A stretch of 14,122 nt of DNA from JAVKDP01 sp040222185 (GCA_040222185.1 JAVKDP010000059.1:1-14122), one strand, 5' to 3'. Positions 7,552 through 14,122 are shown, numbered from the stretch's first letter. Numbers and translations: made by a program. Notes: generated from the sequence alone by a model not told the origin.

Positions 7552-7940
7552 GATGAATTAGCAAAGAGGAATACTAGCGTTTATGGCTGGCATTCCAGGT
7601 CTCTGTTTAATTCTTACTCTAAAATAAAGTACTGGAAATAATCGTACAAAAACCTGTACTGCATACCATTACAGGAATCCCGAATTCAAGAAAATTCCCT
7701 TTTTTTATCAGTGTTAATAAATTTTTACAATTGGAAATCTTTTTATATAGACCCGATCTAAATAACTGGTTTGTAGTGATTAAGAAAAAGTAGCTAAAGC
7801 ACGATCAATGTTATAGTTCCCGTAAAAGAGCTTTTTCTTCTACTTTGAGTGAACGATAGAAATCAAGAGCTAGTTAAATCGGGAACTAAGGGATTAATTT
7901 TATACTCCCTTCCACTAAAACCATATAAAATCATATTACT
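7552..7940. other. 389-bp gene-free stretch upstream of the carbonic anhydrase gene
   Basis: No credible ORF is present. A weak stem (GGAAT 7674-7678 with ATTCC 7694-7698) followed by T7 (7700-7706) could terminate the preceding operon. AGTACTGG (7628-7635) and CCTGTACT (7653-7660) form a near-perfect inverted repeat that may be chance. The notable element is the 75-bp inverted repeat at 7814-7888, listed separately. The carbonic anhydrase promoter and 5' leader must lie here. Shine-Dalgarno sequence before the ATG at 7941 is not evident. Confidence 0.6.
7814..7888. repeat. Nested inverted repeat, possible structured 5' leader
   Basis: TAGTTCCCG (7814-7822) is exactly complementary to CGGGAACTA (7880-7888), enclosing 57 nt. 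Inside, AGCT plus TTTCT on the left can pair with AGAAA plus AGCT on the right, leaving a loop around CTACTTTGAGTGAACG. The element ends 52 nt before the carbonic anhydrase start. Spacing resembles a tRNA acceptor stem, but no T-arm or anticodon arm is present. The pairing is visible; any function is inferred. Confidence 0.4.
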
Positions 7941-8675
7941 ATGTTGACTAATAAGCCAACTTTACTAATAGCAGCGCTCTTTATAGCATTTGCTGCGTGC
8001 GCACCAGAAAAACAAGAAACTACTACGCCGACTCTTTCAGGTGATACTATAACAGCAGCAGAACAAGCTGCTCTGACACCAGATGAAATTCTTACATCAT
8101 TTGAAGAAGGTAACGTGCGCTATATGAATAACGATCTAACCCCAAGAGATTATAGTGCTCAAATTGCAGCAACATCTACCGGTCAATATCCGAAAGCTGT
8201 TATACTTTCATGTATCGACAGCCGTGTACCTGTTGAAAAAGTATTCGACAAAGGTGTTGGTGATGTATTTGTTGCTCGTGTAGCTGGAAATACTGTAAAC
8301 CCTGATATCCTGGGAAGTATTGAATACGGTGCTGCTGTTGCAGGGTCTAAACTAGTTGTTGTTATGGGCCACGAGGCTTGTGGAGCTGTAAAAGCAGCTA
8401 TCGACAAGGCTGAATTAAGCGACAATGCTGATGTATTATTAGGAAGAATTCAACCAGCTATTGACAGGTTAAACAGCTATGCTGGTGACCAAAGCACAAA
8501 AAATGCTGATTATGTTGACCAGGTAGTGAACACTAATGTTTCTACTACTATTGAAGCAATGCTAATCGAAAGCCCTGTATTAAAGTCTATGCAAGACGAA
8601 GGTAAAATTAAGATTGTAGGTGCTTATTATGATCTTGATACCGGAAAAGTAACATTCGTAGAAGACACTAAGTAA
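7941..8675 (+). CDS. Beta-class carbonic anhydrase, predicted lipoprotein
   Basis: Interconverts CO2 and bicarbonate with a zinc centre. The beta-class signature is complete: CIDSR at residues 91-95 (Zn ligand Cys91 and the Asp93/Arg95 dyad) and HEACG from His144 to Cys147, giving the Cys-His-Cys ligand set. Before the catalytic domain there is a hydrophobic signal ending FAAC, a lipobox with Cys20, followed by a polar low-complexity linker (EKQETTTPTL) and the helix AEQAALTPDEILTSFEEGN. So the enzyme should be lipid-anchored outside the cytoplasm, either periplasmic or at the outer membrane. At 244 residues it is the usual catalytic length plus signal and linker. It is a single-gene unit, with a long leader containing an inverted repeat and a strong terminator behind it. 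A cell-envelope location suggests handling external CO2/HCO3- or local pH rather than feeding cytosolic carboxylases. Confidence 0.93.
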   Translation: MLTNKPTLLIAALFIAFAACAPEKQETTTPTLSGDTITAAEQAALTPDEILTSFEEGNVRYMNNDLTPRDYSAQIAATSTGQYPKAVILSCIDSRVPVEKVFDKGVGDVFVARVAGNTVNPDILGSIEYGAAVAGSKLVVVMGHEACGAVKAAIDKAELSDNADVLLGRIQPAIDRLNSYAGDQSTKNADYVDQVVNTNVSTTIEAMLIESPVLKSMQDEGKIKIVGAYYDLDTGKVTFVEDTK

Positions 8676-8700
8676 TCTCGAAATGCTTTCTCAGAGTTTT

Positions 8701-8729
8701 AAAGCCTCTCTTTTTGGAGGGGCTTTTTT
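8701..8729 (+). terminator. Intrinsic terminator, probably bidirectional, between convergent genes
   Basis: A 10-bp stem with one G-U pair (arms 8701-8710 and 8717-8726, 6-nt loop) is followed by T6 (8724-8729) on the plus strand, 25 bp after the carbonic anhydrase stop. On the minus strand the same stem is followed by TTTAAAA, so it can also end the convergent secreted-protein gene. The T-tract overlaps that gene's stop codon (8728-8730). Confidence 0.88.
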
Positions 8730-9768
8730 ATTTGATCAACATCATCCTTTTTGTACTCACCTCACCGCCTGATTTTAGTCGATAGTAGTAGGCCCCACTT
8801 GATAAGTTAGTAGCGTTAAAGTTGATCAAATGGTTGCCTGAATTAAATACTTTATCCGCCAATAAAGCTACACTCCTCCCCCATATATCAAATACTTCTA
8901 ATGTTACTAAACCGGATTCCTGGATTATAAAAGATATTTCAGTACTGGGATTAAAAGGGTTAGGATAGTTTTGATTCAGTACAAAATTCTTTGGAGTGTT
9001 TTCAATCTCATTTGAAACAGGTGTTTGGGTTGTGATCTCAATTCCGTCACAAGTACCTACAAAAGGCAAACCATTTAGTTCAAACACATAAGTAATTAGT
9101 CCTACATACACACTGTCTCCATAAGTTGGTGCTGTTCCAGGTAAGTCCCCTGTTCCATTGTATAAAGTCCAATCATCTACTTCCTGTTCAGGTAGCTGCC
9201 AATACACTGTAATCGTATGATCTTCATTTCCTACTATCCTGATATCAGCTCTGCCATCAGGAACAATTCCTTCACCAGCATCATTAACACTCGAGTTTCC
9301 ATCCAAGGTGTTCTTCCCTTCTATTGTAAACTCTGTAGGACCTCTATGCCCAACTACCACATGAGAGGAATTTCTTGACTCAAGATCTGGTACATGCACC
9401 TGAACTCCGGAAAATATATAAGGATCGCCTGATGAAGATGGTGCTACCTGGGAATTCTCCTGTGTGCCAATCCCAATATTCCTGGCAATAAACTCAAAAG
9501 GAAAAGCCATCAATTTGGCATCCAGCCTGCCCTGAAACTCGTTAAAGTGAAGCGTGATATTGTTATCGTTGTTTACCACATTGGCTCTGTAACGTCCATC
9601 AACCTTTACAACATCAGGCAGTGAGTTAGGATTATTAGTCACAAAGCCTGTAAGCTCACCAGCTATTTCGAAATCATCTGAGAGACTCTGATCCTGGAAT
9701 GCTAACGGTGACTGATACCCAATAATTAAAAAAACTACTATAAACAGAATATGTATTGAATGATTCAT
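8728..9768 (-). CDS. Secreted protein with type IX secretion C-terminal sorting domain
   Basis: A 346-residue protein with a signal peptide (hydrophobic SIHILFIVVFLIIGY, cut near LAF-Q). The last 80 residues (about 267-346) form a type A Por secretion sorting domain. It opens NQNYPNPFNPSTEISF, continues through VTLEVFDIWGRSV and NATNLSSGAYYYRL, and ends KRMMLIK. The protein should therefore cross the outer membrane through the type IX system and be released or anchored at the surface. The N-terminal 230 residues are rich in Gly, Asn, Asp and beta-strand pattern, including a D-G-R-A-D-I-R-I-V-G segment and VYWQLPEQEVDDW. I do not recognise the domain; a beta-sandwich or carbohydrate-binding fold is a guess. 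The ATG at 9768 is the only good start. Transcribed alone, divergent from the membrane protein gene. Confidence 0.9.
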   Translation of the reverse strand: MNHSIHILFIVVFLIIGYQSPLAFQDQSLSDDFEIAGELTGFVTNNPNSLPDVVKVDGRYRANVVNNDNNITLHFNEFQGRLDAKLMAFPFEFIARNIGIGTQENSQVAPSSSGDPYIFSGVQVHVPDLESRNSSHVVVGHRGPTEFTIEGKNTLDGNSSVNDAGEGIVPDGRADIRIVGNEDHTITVYWQLPEQEVDDWTLYNGTGDLPGTAPTYGDSVYVGLITYVFELNGLPFVGTCDGIEITTQTPVSNEIENTPKNFVLNQNYPNPFNPSTEISFIIQESGLVTLEVFDIWGRSVALLADKVFNSGNHLINFNATNLSSGAYYYRLKSGGEVSTKRMMLIK

Positions 9769-9970
9769 GGAACTGCTTTTAAATCTTATTTATCTGTTAA
9801 GAGGATGGTAAACCTAAATAGTAACAACTCAGGAATTTTAAAAGTTTTATTTCTTCAACTCTTCAAGATATGAGACTACTAAATCCTTTATTTATAAATG
9901 CACACTTATGCAGGTTGTTCTAAGTATTTGATTTTTACATTCTCTCCAAGTAGAATAGCAGAAAATAAAT

Positions 9971-9976
9971 GGAGGT
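9971..9976 (+). promoter_or_regulatory. Strong Shine-Dalgarno sequence GGAGGT
   Basis: GGAGGT ends 3 nt before the ATG at 9980 and is followed by GGT, giving GGAGGTGGT directly before the start. Most other starts in this window have weak or no such sequence, so it fixes the start of the following gene and suggests efficient initiation. Confidence 0.7.
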
Positions 9977-9979
9977 GGT

Positions 9980-10654
9980 ATGGGAAGTCAGGCTGATAAA
10001 ACAGAATTAGTAAATGTAATGACGCTCAGGAAGATCGTTGGCTCACTGGCATTCCTGCTTCCTGTCGTAGTATCCCTTGGGGTGATTGTACTTTGCAAAG
10101 ACTTCACTCTCCAGGATTCAATAAGCGATTATTATTACACTATAATGAGAAACTATTTTGTAGGGACTTTATGTGCTGTGGCTCTCGTTCTGTTTTCTTA
10201 TAAAGGATACGATGACAAAGATGATCGATTCGGTGATATTGCTGCGTTATGTGCTCTTCTTGTTGCCTTCTTCCCCACTACACCTGAACACCCCATTGAT
10301 TATCCGTTCTTAAGCTCTGGAACTGTTGGTATAATTCATCTTAGTGCAGCTGCATTACTCTTCTGGATTCTTTCCCATTTCTCGTTGAAACTATTTATCA
10401 AAACGAAAGATCCCAACAACATGAGTGATCGGAAAAAGCTCCGGAACAAAGTTTATGTAAGTTGTGGAATTACAATACGAGTATGCCTGGGGCTTCTACT
10501 GATTTACTTTTTGATTATGCACTATGACTACCTGGGTTGGGGTGAAGCAATTCAAAAATTTAAACTGGTCTATATATTTGAATTTATAATGCTTTGGGCC
10601 TTTGGTTTTTCCTGGTTAGTTAAAGGTGAAATTATCTGGAGTGATAAGGAATAA
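9980..10654 (+). CDS. Multi-pass inner-membrane protein of unknown function
   Basis: The 224-residue protein has about six hydrophobic helices: roughly residues 15-38, 58-78, 86-102, 115-138, 156-180 and 190-212. Between helices 1 and 2 it has LQDSISDYYYTIMRNYFVG, and after helix 2 SYKGYDDKDDRFGD, a conserved-looking polar pair with many Asp and Tyr. The loop FPTTPEHP follows helix 3. These features recall an uncharacterised family seen in many bacteria (DUF998-like architecture is possible, low confidence). I cannot assign a function. The GGAGGT ribosome site fixes the start at 9980. The bactofilin gene follows 64 nt later on the same strand and may share the transcript. The promoter should lie in the 211-bp divergent spacer; TTTG (9927-9930) and TAGAAT (9951-9956) are spaced about right for a Bacteroidota-type promoter, but this is weak evidence. 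Confidence 0.75.
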   Translation: MGSQADKTELVNVMTLRKIVGSLAFLLPVVVSLGVIVLCKDFTLQDSISDYYYTIMRNYFVGTLCAVALVLFSYKGYDDKDDRFGDIAALCALLVAFFPTTPEHPIDYPFLSSGTVGIIHLSAAALLFWILSHFSLKLFIKTKDPNNMSDRKKLRNKVYVSCGITIRVCLGLLLIYFLIMHYDYLGWGEAIQKFKLVYIFEFIMLWAFGFSWLVKGEIIWSDKE

Positions 10655-10718
10655 GCTTTATCGTCAATTTTTTTGAAAAAATTTAGTAATCATTTTGGTT
10701 GGGGTTACTCTTCCAAAC

Positions 10719-11123
10719 ATGAAAAACTATGCAGCAGTAAACAACGTCACAATCATCCAGAAGAACTCGCTCATTGAAGGCAGTTTAGATAGTACTGGAA
10801 AAGTACATGTCTCTGGATCAGTTAAAGGAAATATTAATACCAAAGAGCATGTCGTCATAAACGAAGGTGGTATAGTTACTGGAAATGTAACTACTCAGAG
10901 ATCTGAGATATCCGGTGAGTTGAATGGTGATATCAGGGTTACAGACCTGCTTGTTCTGAAAGAAACCGCCCTGATTTTTGGCGATATCTATGCCAAGAAT
11001 CTAGAGATTTTACAAGGTGCCCAGGTAAATGGGATGATCTACTCTGGAAAGAACGTGGATATTTCAGAAAAGAAAGATTCGGAAACCAAAATAAACTTGC
11101 CTCCTCAAAGGAAAGCTGGATAA
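10719..11123 (+). CDS. Bactofilin (polymer-forming cytoskeletal protein)
   Basis: Bactofilins form nucleotide-independent filaments that scaffold cell-shape, stalk or envelope enzymes at the inner face of the membrane. The product (134 residues from ATG 10719) has the short N-terminal tail and the right-handed beta-helix typical of the DUF583 domain. Successive turns begin VTIIQKNSLIEGSLDSTGKV, then HVSGSVKGNI, VVINEGGIVTGNVTTQRSEI, SGELNGDIRV and ALIFGDIYAKNLEI, with Gly at regular intervals. A charged tail (KKDSETKINLPPQRK) follows. The frame remains open upstream to a TTG at 10695 adding eight residues, but the ATG gives the usual bactofilin N-terminus. Neighbours are an unknown membrane protein and a small helical protein, which might be partners; this is guilt by association only. 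Confidence 0.93.
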   Translation: MKNYAAVNNVTIIQKNSLIEGSLDSTGKVHVSGSVKGNINTKEHVVINEGGIVTGNVTTQRSEISGELNGDIRVTDLLVLKETALIFGDIYAKNLEILQGAQVNGMIYSGKNVDISEKKDSETKINLPPQRKAG

Positions 11124-11155
11124 TTTCTTTTTTTGGTAAAACTAAATTCGATCTG

Positions 11156-11176
11156 GTTAATTTTTAAATAATTAAC
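11156..11176. repeat. 7-bp AT-rich inverted repeat before the small helical-protein gene
   Basis: GTTAATT (11156-11162) and AATTAAC (11170-11176) are perfectly complementary, with a 7-nt loop, ending 11 nt before the ATG at 11188. It could be an operator or affect translation, but in such AT-rich sequence it may be chance. Confidence 0.3.
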
Positions 11177-11187
11177 TAAGCTCCTTC

Positions 11188-11610
11188 ATGTTTAATCAAG
11201 ATTTTATCATGAGGCAGATTCAGCAAATGACTCAAGTGCTGAATAAAATTCTTATCCAGGTTTTAAACCTCAGAAAAATAGATAATCAGGCCGAAACTCT
11301 GAATATTCTGAATAGAGAACTTATAGAAGAAGTCGGATTCGATATCGATGAGATACTATCTATTAAAACAGAGGCCGAACTTATTTCTTTTATAAAGAAA
11401 ACGGGTTTTAATACTGAAAACCTAAATATCCTGGCAGATATACTTTTTGAAGTAGCGGATCAAGGTTTAGAAGACCCTGACAAGAGTGAAGTAAGTATTA
11501 AGCTTTTCTCAATGAGCTTAGAGCTGTATGAATACATAGAAAAGAGTGAAAATATCTACTCAATAGATCGAAACCTAAAGATTTCAATGATTAAGAATAT
11601 TCTAAACTAG
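11188..11610 (+). CDS. Small helical protein, DUF6483-like
   Basis: The 140-residue product is almost entirely alpha-helical and acidic, without signal peptide or membrane helix, so it is probably cytoplasmic. The start MFNQDFIMRQIQQMTQVLNK resembles the conserved opening of the DUF6483 family as I remember it (D-x-x-M-R-Q-I-x-x-M/L), whose function is unknown; this match is from memory and unverified. Later helices include NRELIEEVGFDIDEILSI, TGFNTENLNILADILFEVAD and KLFSMSLELYEYIEKSE, giving a repeat-like, TPR-reminiscent packing. It follows the bactofilin by 64 nt on the same strand and may be in the same transcript. No clear Shine-Dalgarno sequence is seen. After the stop a 5-bp stem (CTGTG/CACAG, 11611-11628) exists without a T-tract. 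Confidence 0.6.
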   Translation: MFNQDFIMRQIQQMTQVLNKILIQVLNLRKIDNQAETLNILNRELIEEVGFDIDEILSIKTEAELISFIKKTGFNTENLNILADILFEVADQGLEDPDKSEVSIKLFSMSLELYEYIEKSENIYSIDRNLKISMIKNILN

Positions 11611-11700
11611 CTGTGATGTGAAACACAGGAGACCGCTTTTAAATCGCCATTCAGGTTATATCAGTCTCTTCTCTATTTATTCCGAAGAATGTCTTTAGAA

Positions 11701-11740
11701 GTCAGGATCCTTCGTCCCGAATTCTCGGGATCAGGATGAC
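11701..11740. repeat. Palindromic intergenic element, likely dispersed repeat
   Basis: The 40-bp element starts GTCAGGATCC and ends TCAGGATGAC, with a central hairpin TCCCGA-attc-TCGGGA (11715-11730). Read on the minus strand it runs GTCATCCTGA, central hairpin, then CGAAGGATCC. The GTCATCCTGA...CGAAGGATC frame matches a class of short dispersed repeats common between genes in Bacteroidota and relatives, as I recall. It lies between convergent 3' ends, the usual location. Copy number cannot be seen from one window. Confidence 0.6.
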
Positions 11741-11778
11741 TTCAGTATTAGAATTTTCTACCTGGAATTTTTTGAACC

Positions 11779-13275
11779 CTAGGGTCTTAACCTACCCATC
11801 ATTCTTGGGAAAGGTATAGTTTCTCTAACATGAGATAATCCACATAGCCAGGCTACCGTACGTTCTAAACCAAGACCAAAACCTGCATGAGGTACTGATC
11901 CGTATTTCCTTAAATCGAGATACCAACCGAACACATCCATTGGTAGGTCATGCTTCTTAATATGGTTCTCCAGGAAATCCAGATCATCTTCTCGCTGACT
12001 CCCTCCTATGATTTCACCATATCCTTCAGGTGCCAACACATCCACACCGAGAACCAACCTCTCGTCTTCCGGATCACGCTTCATATAAAAAGCTTTGATC
12101 TCCGCAGGCCAGCGATGTACCATCATAGGTACCTCTTGCTCCATCATTAAAACTGTTTCATCACTACCACCGAAATCATTCCCCCACTCAAAATTCTGTG
12201 CAGATTCTTTCCACTTAGGAATGTTTCTGTAATCCTCTTCAATCTGATCTAGACGAGCTGAAATTTCAATCTGTCTACCTTCGATCTGTTTCTTTCTCCA
12301 CTTCTTAGCCGAACCATGTTCTTTTTTAATCTCTTCTCTTTCCTTCTTCAAATCAGTTTCTTCCTGCTTACGGGATTCAATCATCCCATCAAGCATATCT
12401 GCAGTATCCTTGCTTTTAAGTATCTCCACAGCCTCACTGTAAGTGATCCTCTTAAACCTGTTCTCAACAATAGCTTCCAGTTTGGCAACATCACGTTCCA
12501 GAATCTCGAGCTCACTTCTTCTGTTATCAAGAACTCTTTTTACAATGAAACGAAGCATGTCTTCGGCGAGTTCCATATTCATGTCCAGGTCATAAAAAGC
12601 CATTTCAGGTTCTATCATCCAAAACTCAGAAAGGTGTCGGCGTGTCTTTGACTTTTCTGCACGAAATGTTGGGCCAAAGGTATAAATCAATCCATGAGCC
12701 ATAGCCATGGCTTCACCATATAACTGGCCGGTTTGGGCCAGGTAAGCCTTTTCTTCAAAGAAATCAGTTTCAAAAAGTGTAGTACTGCCCTCAGCTGCAT
12801 TACTTGTAAATAGCGGTGAATCCATTTGAACAAAGTTCCTTTCCTGGAAAAAAGTATGGATTGCAAAGATGATTTCATTTCTGACTCTCATGGCTGCCCA
12901 CTGGCGCTGACTTCTCAACCATAAGTGCCTGTTGTTCATTAAAAACTCTACTCCATGATCTTTAGGAGTAATAGGATATTCCTCGGCAATCTGGATCACC
13001 TCAACATCACTTACATGTACTTCATGACCACCTACACTTCGCTCATCAGCCTTAACCGTTCCGGTAATGATTACTGAACTTTCTTGCTTTAAAGAAGATG
13101 CGGCTTCCCAGGCCACTTCAGAGACATCATCTTTAGCTACAACACATTGAGTAATTCCGGTTCCGTCGCGCATTTCAATAAATACCAGGCTCCCGCTGCT
13201 ACGATAGTTATAAACCCAGCCTTTTAGAGTTACCTGGGTATCTACATGAGCTGATAATTGATTTATGTAGGTCAT
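11779..13275 (-). CDS. asnS: Asparagine--tRNA ligase with an extra charged insertion
   Basis: Class II aminoacyl-tRNA synthetase charging tRNA-Asn. The N-terminal OB-fold anticodon-binding domain covers about residues 1-100 (VTLKGWVYNYRSSG...FIEMRDGTG). The catalytic domain has motif 2 at about 204-224 (FRAEKSKTRRHLSEFWMIEPE region), GYGEIIGGSQRED (418-430) and motif 3 GFGLGLERTVAWL (465-477). The SEFWMIEPE, GSQRE and IPFPR wording distinguishes AsnRS from AspRS. At 498 residues it is longer than the 466 of E. coli AsnRS. The excess lies at about 288-362, a Lys/Glu-rich predicted coiled coil (ESRKQEETDLKKEREEIKK and following) between EAVEILK and FEWGNDFGG. The ATG at 13275 lies 43 nt after the M16 peptidase gene, likely one transcript; Shine-Dalgarno sequence is weak. 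Confidence 0.97.
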   Translation of the reverse strand: MTYINQLSAHVDTQVTLKGWVYNYRSSGSLVFIEMRDGTGITQCVVAKDDVSEVAWEAASSLKQESSVIITGTVKADERSVGGHEVHVSDVEVIQIAEEYPITPKDHGVEFLMNNRHLWLRSQRQWAAMRVRNEIIFAIHTFFQERNFVQMDSPLFTSNAAEGSTTLFETDFFEEKAYLAQTGQLYGEAMAMAHGLIYTFGPTFRAEKSKTRRHLSEFWMIEPEMAFYDLDMNMELAEDMLRFIVKRVLDNRRSELEILERDVAKLEAIVENRFKRITYSEAVEILKSKDTADMLDGMIESRKQEETDLKKEREEIKKEHGSAKKWRKKQIEGRQIEISARLDQIEEDYRNIPKWKESAQNFEWGNDFGGSDETVLMMEQEVPMMVHRWPAEIKAFYMKRDPEDERLVLGVDVLAPEGYGEIIGGSQREDDLDFLENHIKKHDLPMDVFGWYLDLRKYGSVPHAGFGLGLERTVAWLCGLSHVRETIPFPRMMGRLRP

Positions 13276-13318
13276 TTTTTAAGTTTCTGAGTGTTCTAAA
13301 ATTAATTAAATATGAAGT

Positions 13319-14122
13319 TTACCCTTCTTCTTCTGGTGAAAGCACAGCTTCCATAAAATGCTTTTGATCAAAAAATTCTTTAGAGAATTCCAGTATTTCT
13401 TCTGCCGTTACTTTATCGATGTTTTCTTCTAATTCATCCAGAGTTACAAACCTACCGAAGTATAACTCGCTTTTAGCCATTCTCATCATTCGATTGCTGG
13501 TATTCTCTTGAGACAACAGCAGTTTCCCCTTCAATTGAGATTTAGCCTCTTTGAGTTCTTTTTCAGGGACCAACTCTTCACGGATTTTATTTAGCTCAGC
13601 TACTACGAGCTCATGAACATGTTCTACATACTCTTTATCAGTTCCAACATATACACCCCAAATTCCGGAGTCAGAATAGGATTGATTAAAGGTTTGGATG
13701 GAATAACAATACCCGTACTTCTCACGAACATTTTGATGCAAACGCGAACTCATTCCTCCACCTAGTACTGTGTTAGCCAGCAAGAGCAAGTATTTGTCAT
13801 CATGATTGAAATTCATTCCTCTCCTGCCCAACAGATAATGTGTCTGCTCTATAGCTTTGGTGAGCAGTAATTTATCAGTACTCATTTCTTTCATTGGCTG
13901 CTCTTCGTTAACAACCTCTGAAGCAGGTAGGCTTTCAAAATAGCTACTTACTAACTGCACTACTTTGTCATGGTTTACATTACCTGCAACAGATACTAAA
14001 AGGTTCCCTGGGCGATAACGATCCTTCATGTAATTGTAGAGATCTTCTCTTGTAAATGAAGATACCGTTTCTTCAAAACCTAATATTGTCCTACCCAATT
14101 GATGGCCATCAAACATCTTGGT
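13319..14122 (-). CDS. M16 (insulinase/processing-peptidase) family protein, partial C-terminal part
   Basis: The frame enters from the right edge (codons for Thr-Lys precede Met at 14116), so the first Met seen is internal and the gene starts outside the window. The visible 267 residues begin with MFDGHQLGRTILGFEETV, the segment that follows the catalytic domain helix in bacterial M16 peptidases. They continue through YRPGNLLVSVAGNVNHDKV and the M16 C-domain with GGGMSSRLHQNVREKYGYCYSI. That stretch carries the Arg...Tyr pair the family uses to hold substrate. The zinc motif HXXEH and distal Glu should lie in the missing N-terminal part, so whether this is an active peptidase or an inactive partner cannot be judged. 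It ends in a stop at 13319-13321 and precedes asnS by 43 nt. Confidence 0.92.
   Translation of the reverse strand, partial: TKMFDGHQLGRTILGFEETVSSFTREDLYNYMKDRYRPGNLLVSVAGNVNHDKVVQLVSSYFESLPASEVVNEEQPMKEMSTDKLLLTKAIEQTHYLLGRRGMNFNHDDKYLLLLANTVLGGGMSSRLHQNVREKYGYCYSIQTFNQSYSDSGIWGVYVGTDKEYVEHVHELVVAELNKIREELVPEKELKEAKSQLKGKLLLSQENTSNRMMRMAKSELYFGRFVTLDELEENIDKVTAEEILEFSKEFFDQKHFMEAVLSPEEEG

Noticed and set aside
7814..7888. tRNA-like element (acceptor-like 9-bp stem enclosing 57 nt)
   Set aside because: No T-arm sequence, no anticodon stem and a 9-bp rather than 7-bp closing stem; kept only as a structured repeat.
8183..8425. Minus-strand ORF opposite the carbonic anhydrase
   Set aside because: Antisense shadow of conserved catalytic sequence.
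10666..10683. AATTTTTT/AAAAAATT self-complementary run after the membrane protein gene
   Set aside because: Pure A/T with a 2-nt loop and no GC stem; more likely low-complexity sequence than a terminator.
11776..11785. ACCCTAGGGT perfect palindrome over the asnS stop codon
   Set aside because: Ten-base palindromes are expected by chance at this length and most of it is coding.
12316..12651. 111-codon plus-strand ORF within asnS
   Set aside because: It lies antisense to a well-conserved synthetase gene and its Phe/Leu-rich product reflects the Lys/Glu-rich insertion read on the other strand.
12687..12878. 63-codon minus-strand ORF within asnS
   Set aside because: Overlaps the catalytic domain in another frame on the same strand; no independent support.
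1..14122. Search for CRISPR, transposase, integrase, toxin-antitoxin or defence genes
   Set aside because: No regularly spaced repeats, recombinase motifs or small paired toxin-antitoxin ORFs were seen; the gene content is housekeeping and envelope functions.

Overview
The window looks like ordinary chromosome from a member of the Bacteroidota/Rhodothermota/Balneolota group, most probably a Balneolaceae-like marine or saline bacterium. The reasons are AT-rich sequence, a type IX secretion C-terminal sorting domain beginning NYPNPFNPSTE, a DUF6090-type membrane protein typical of Bacteroidota, and mostly weak Shine-Dalgarno sequences. This placement is inferred from gene content, not computed. 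I see no mobile element, phage gene, CRISPR array, rRNA or tRNA.

Left part (1-5279, all minus strand). Read in the direction of transcription, an MFS exporter of the TetA type (5279-4047) is followed 71 bp later by an asparagine-synthase-like enzyme with a decayed glutaminase half (3975-2269). A hairpin with a T-tract (2163-2191) comes next, then greA (2134-1661), a Nudix hydrolase (1642-1184), and an outer-membrane beta-barrel protein (1211 to the left edge) whose start overlaps the Nudix gene. The barrel runs off the window only a few residues before its probable C-terminus. The hairpin lies only about 28 nt before the greA start, so it could end the upstream unit, attenuate greA, or both.

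Middle part (5395-8675, plus strand). A SpoU/TrmH-type RNA methyltransferase is followed by a tight two-gene unit: a DUF6090-type inner-membrane protein and a secreted protein that looks internally duplicated. A 389-bp gene-free stretch then carries a 9-bp perfect inverted repeat with nested pairing. After it comes a beta-carbonic anhydrase made as a lipoprotein, which ends at a strong hairpin shared with the convergent gene.

Right part (8728-14122). A minus-strand type IX secretion cargo protein diverges from a plus-strand run of three genes: an unknown multi-pass membrane protein, a bactofilin, and a small DUF6483-like protein. Convergent to these is the minus-strand pair M16 peptidase (N-terminus outside the window) and asnS. 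The asnS product carries an unusual charged insertion of about 70 residues. A 40-bp palindromic element resembling dispersed intergenic repeats sits between the convergent ends.

No single locus is clearly a new defence or mobile system. The most interesting leads are the exporter plus degenerate asparagine synthase pair, the DUF6090 plus duplicated secreted protein pair, the AsnRS insertion, the greA leader hairpin and the structured leader of the carbonic anhydrase gene.
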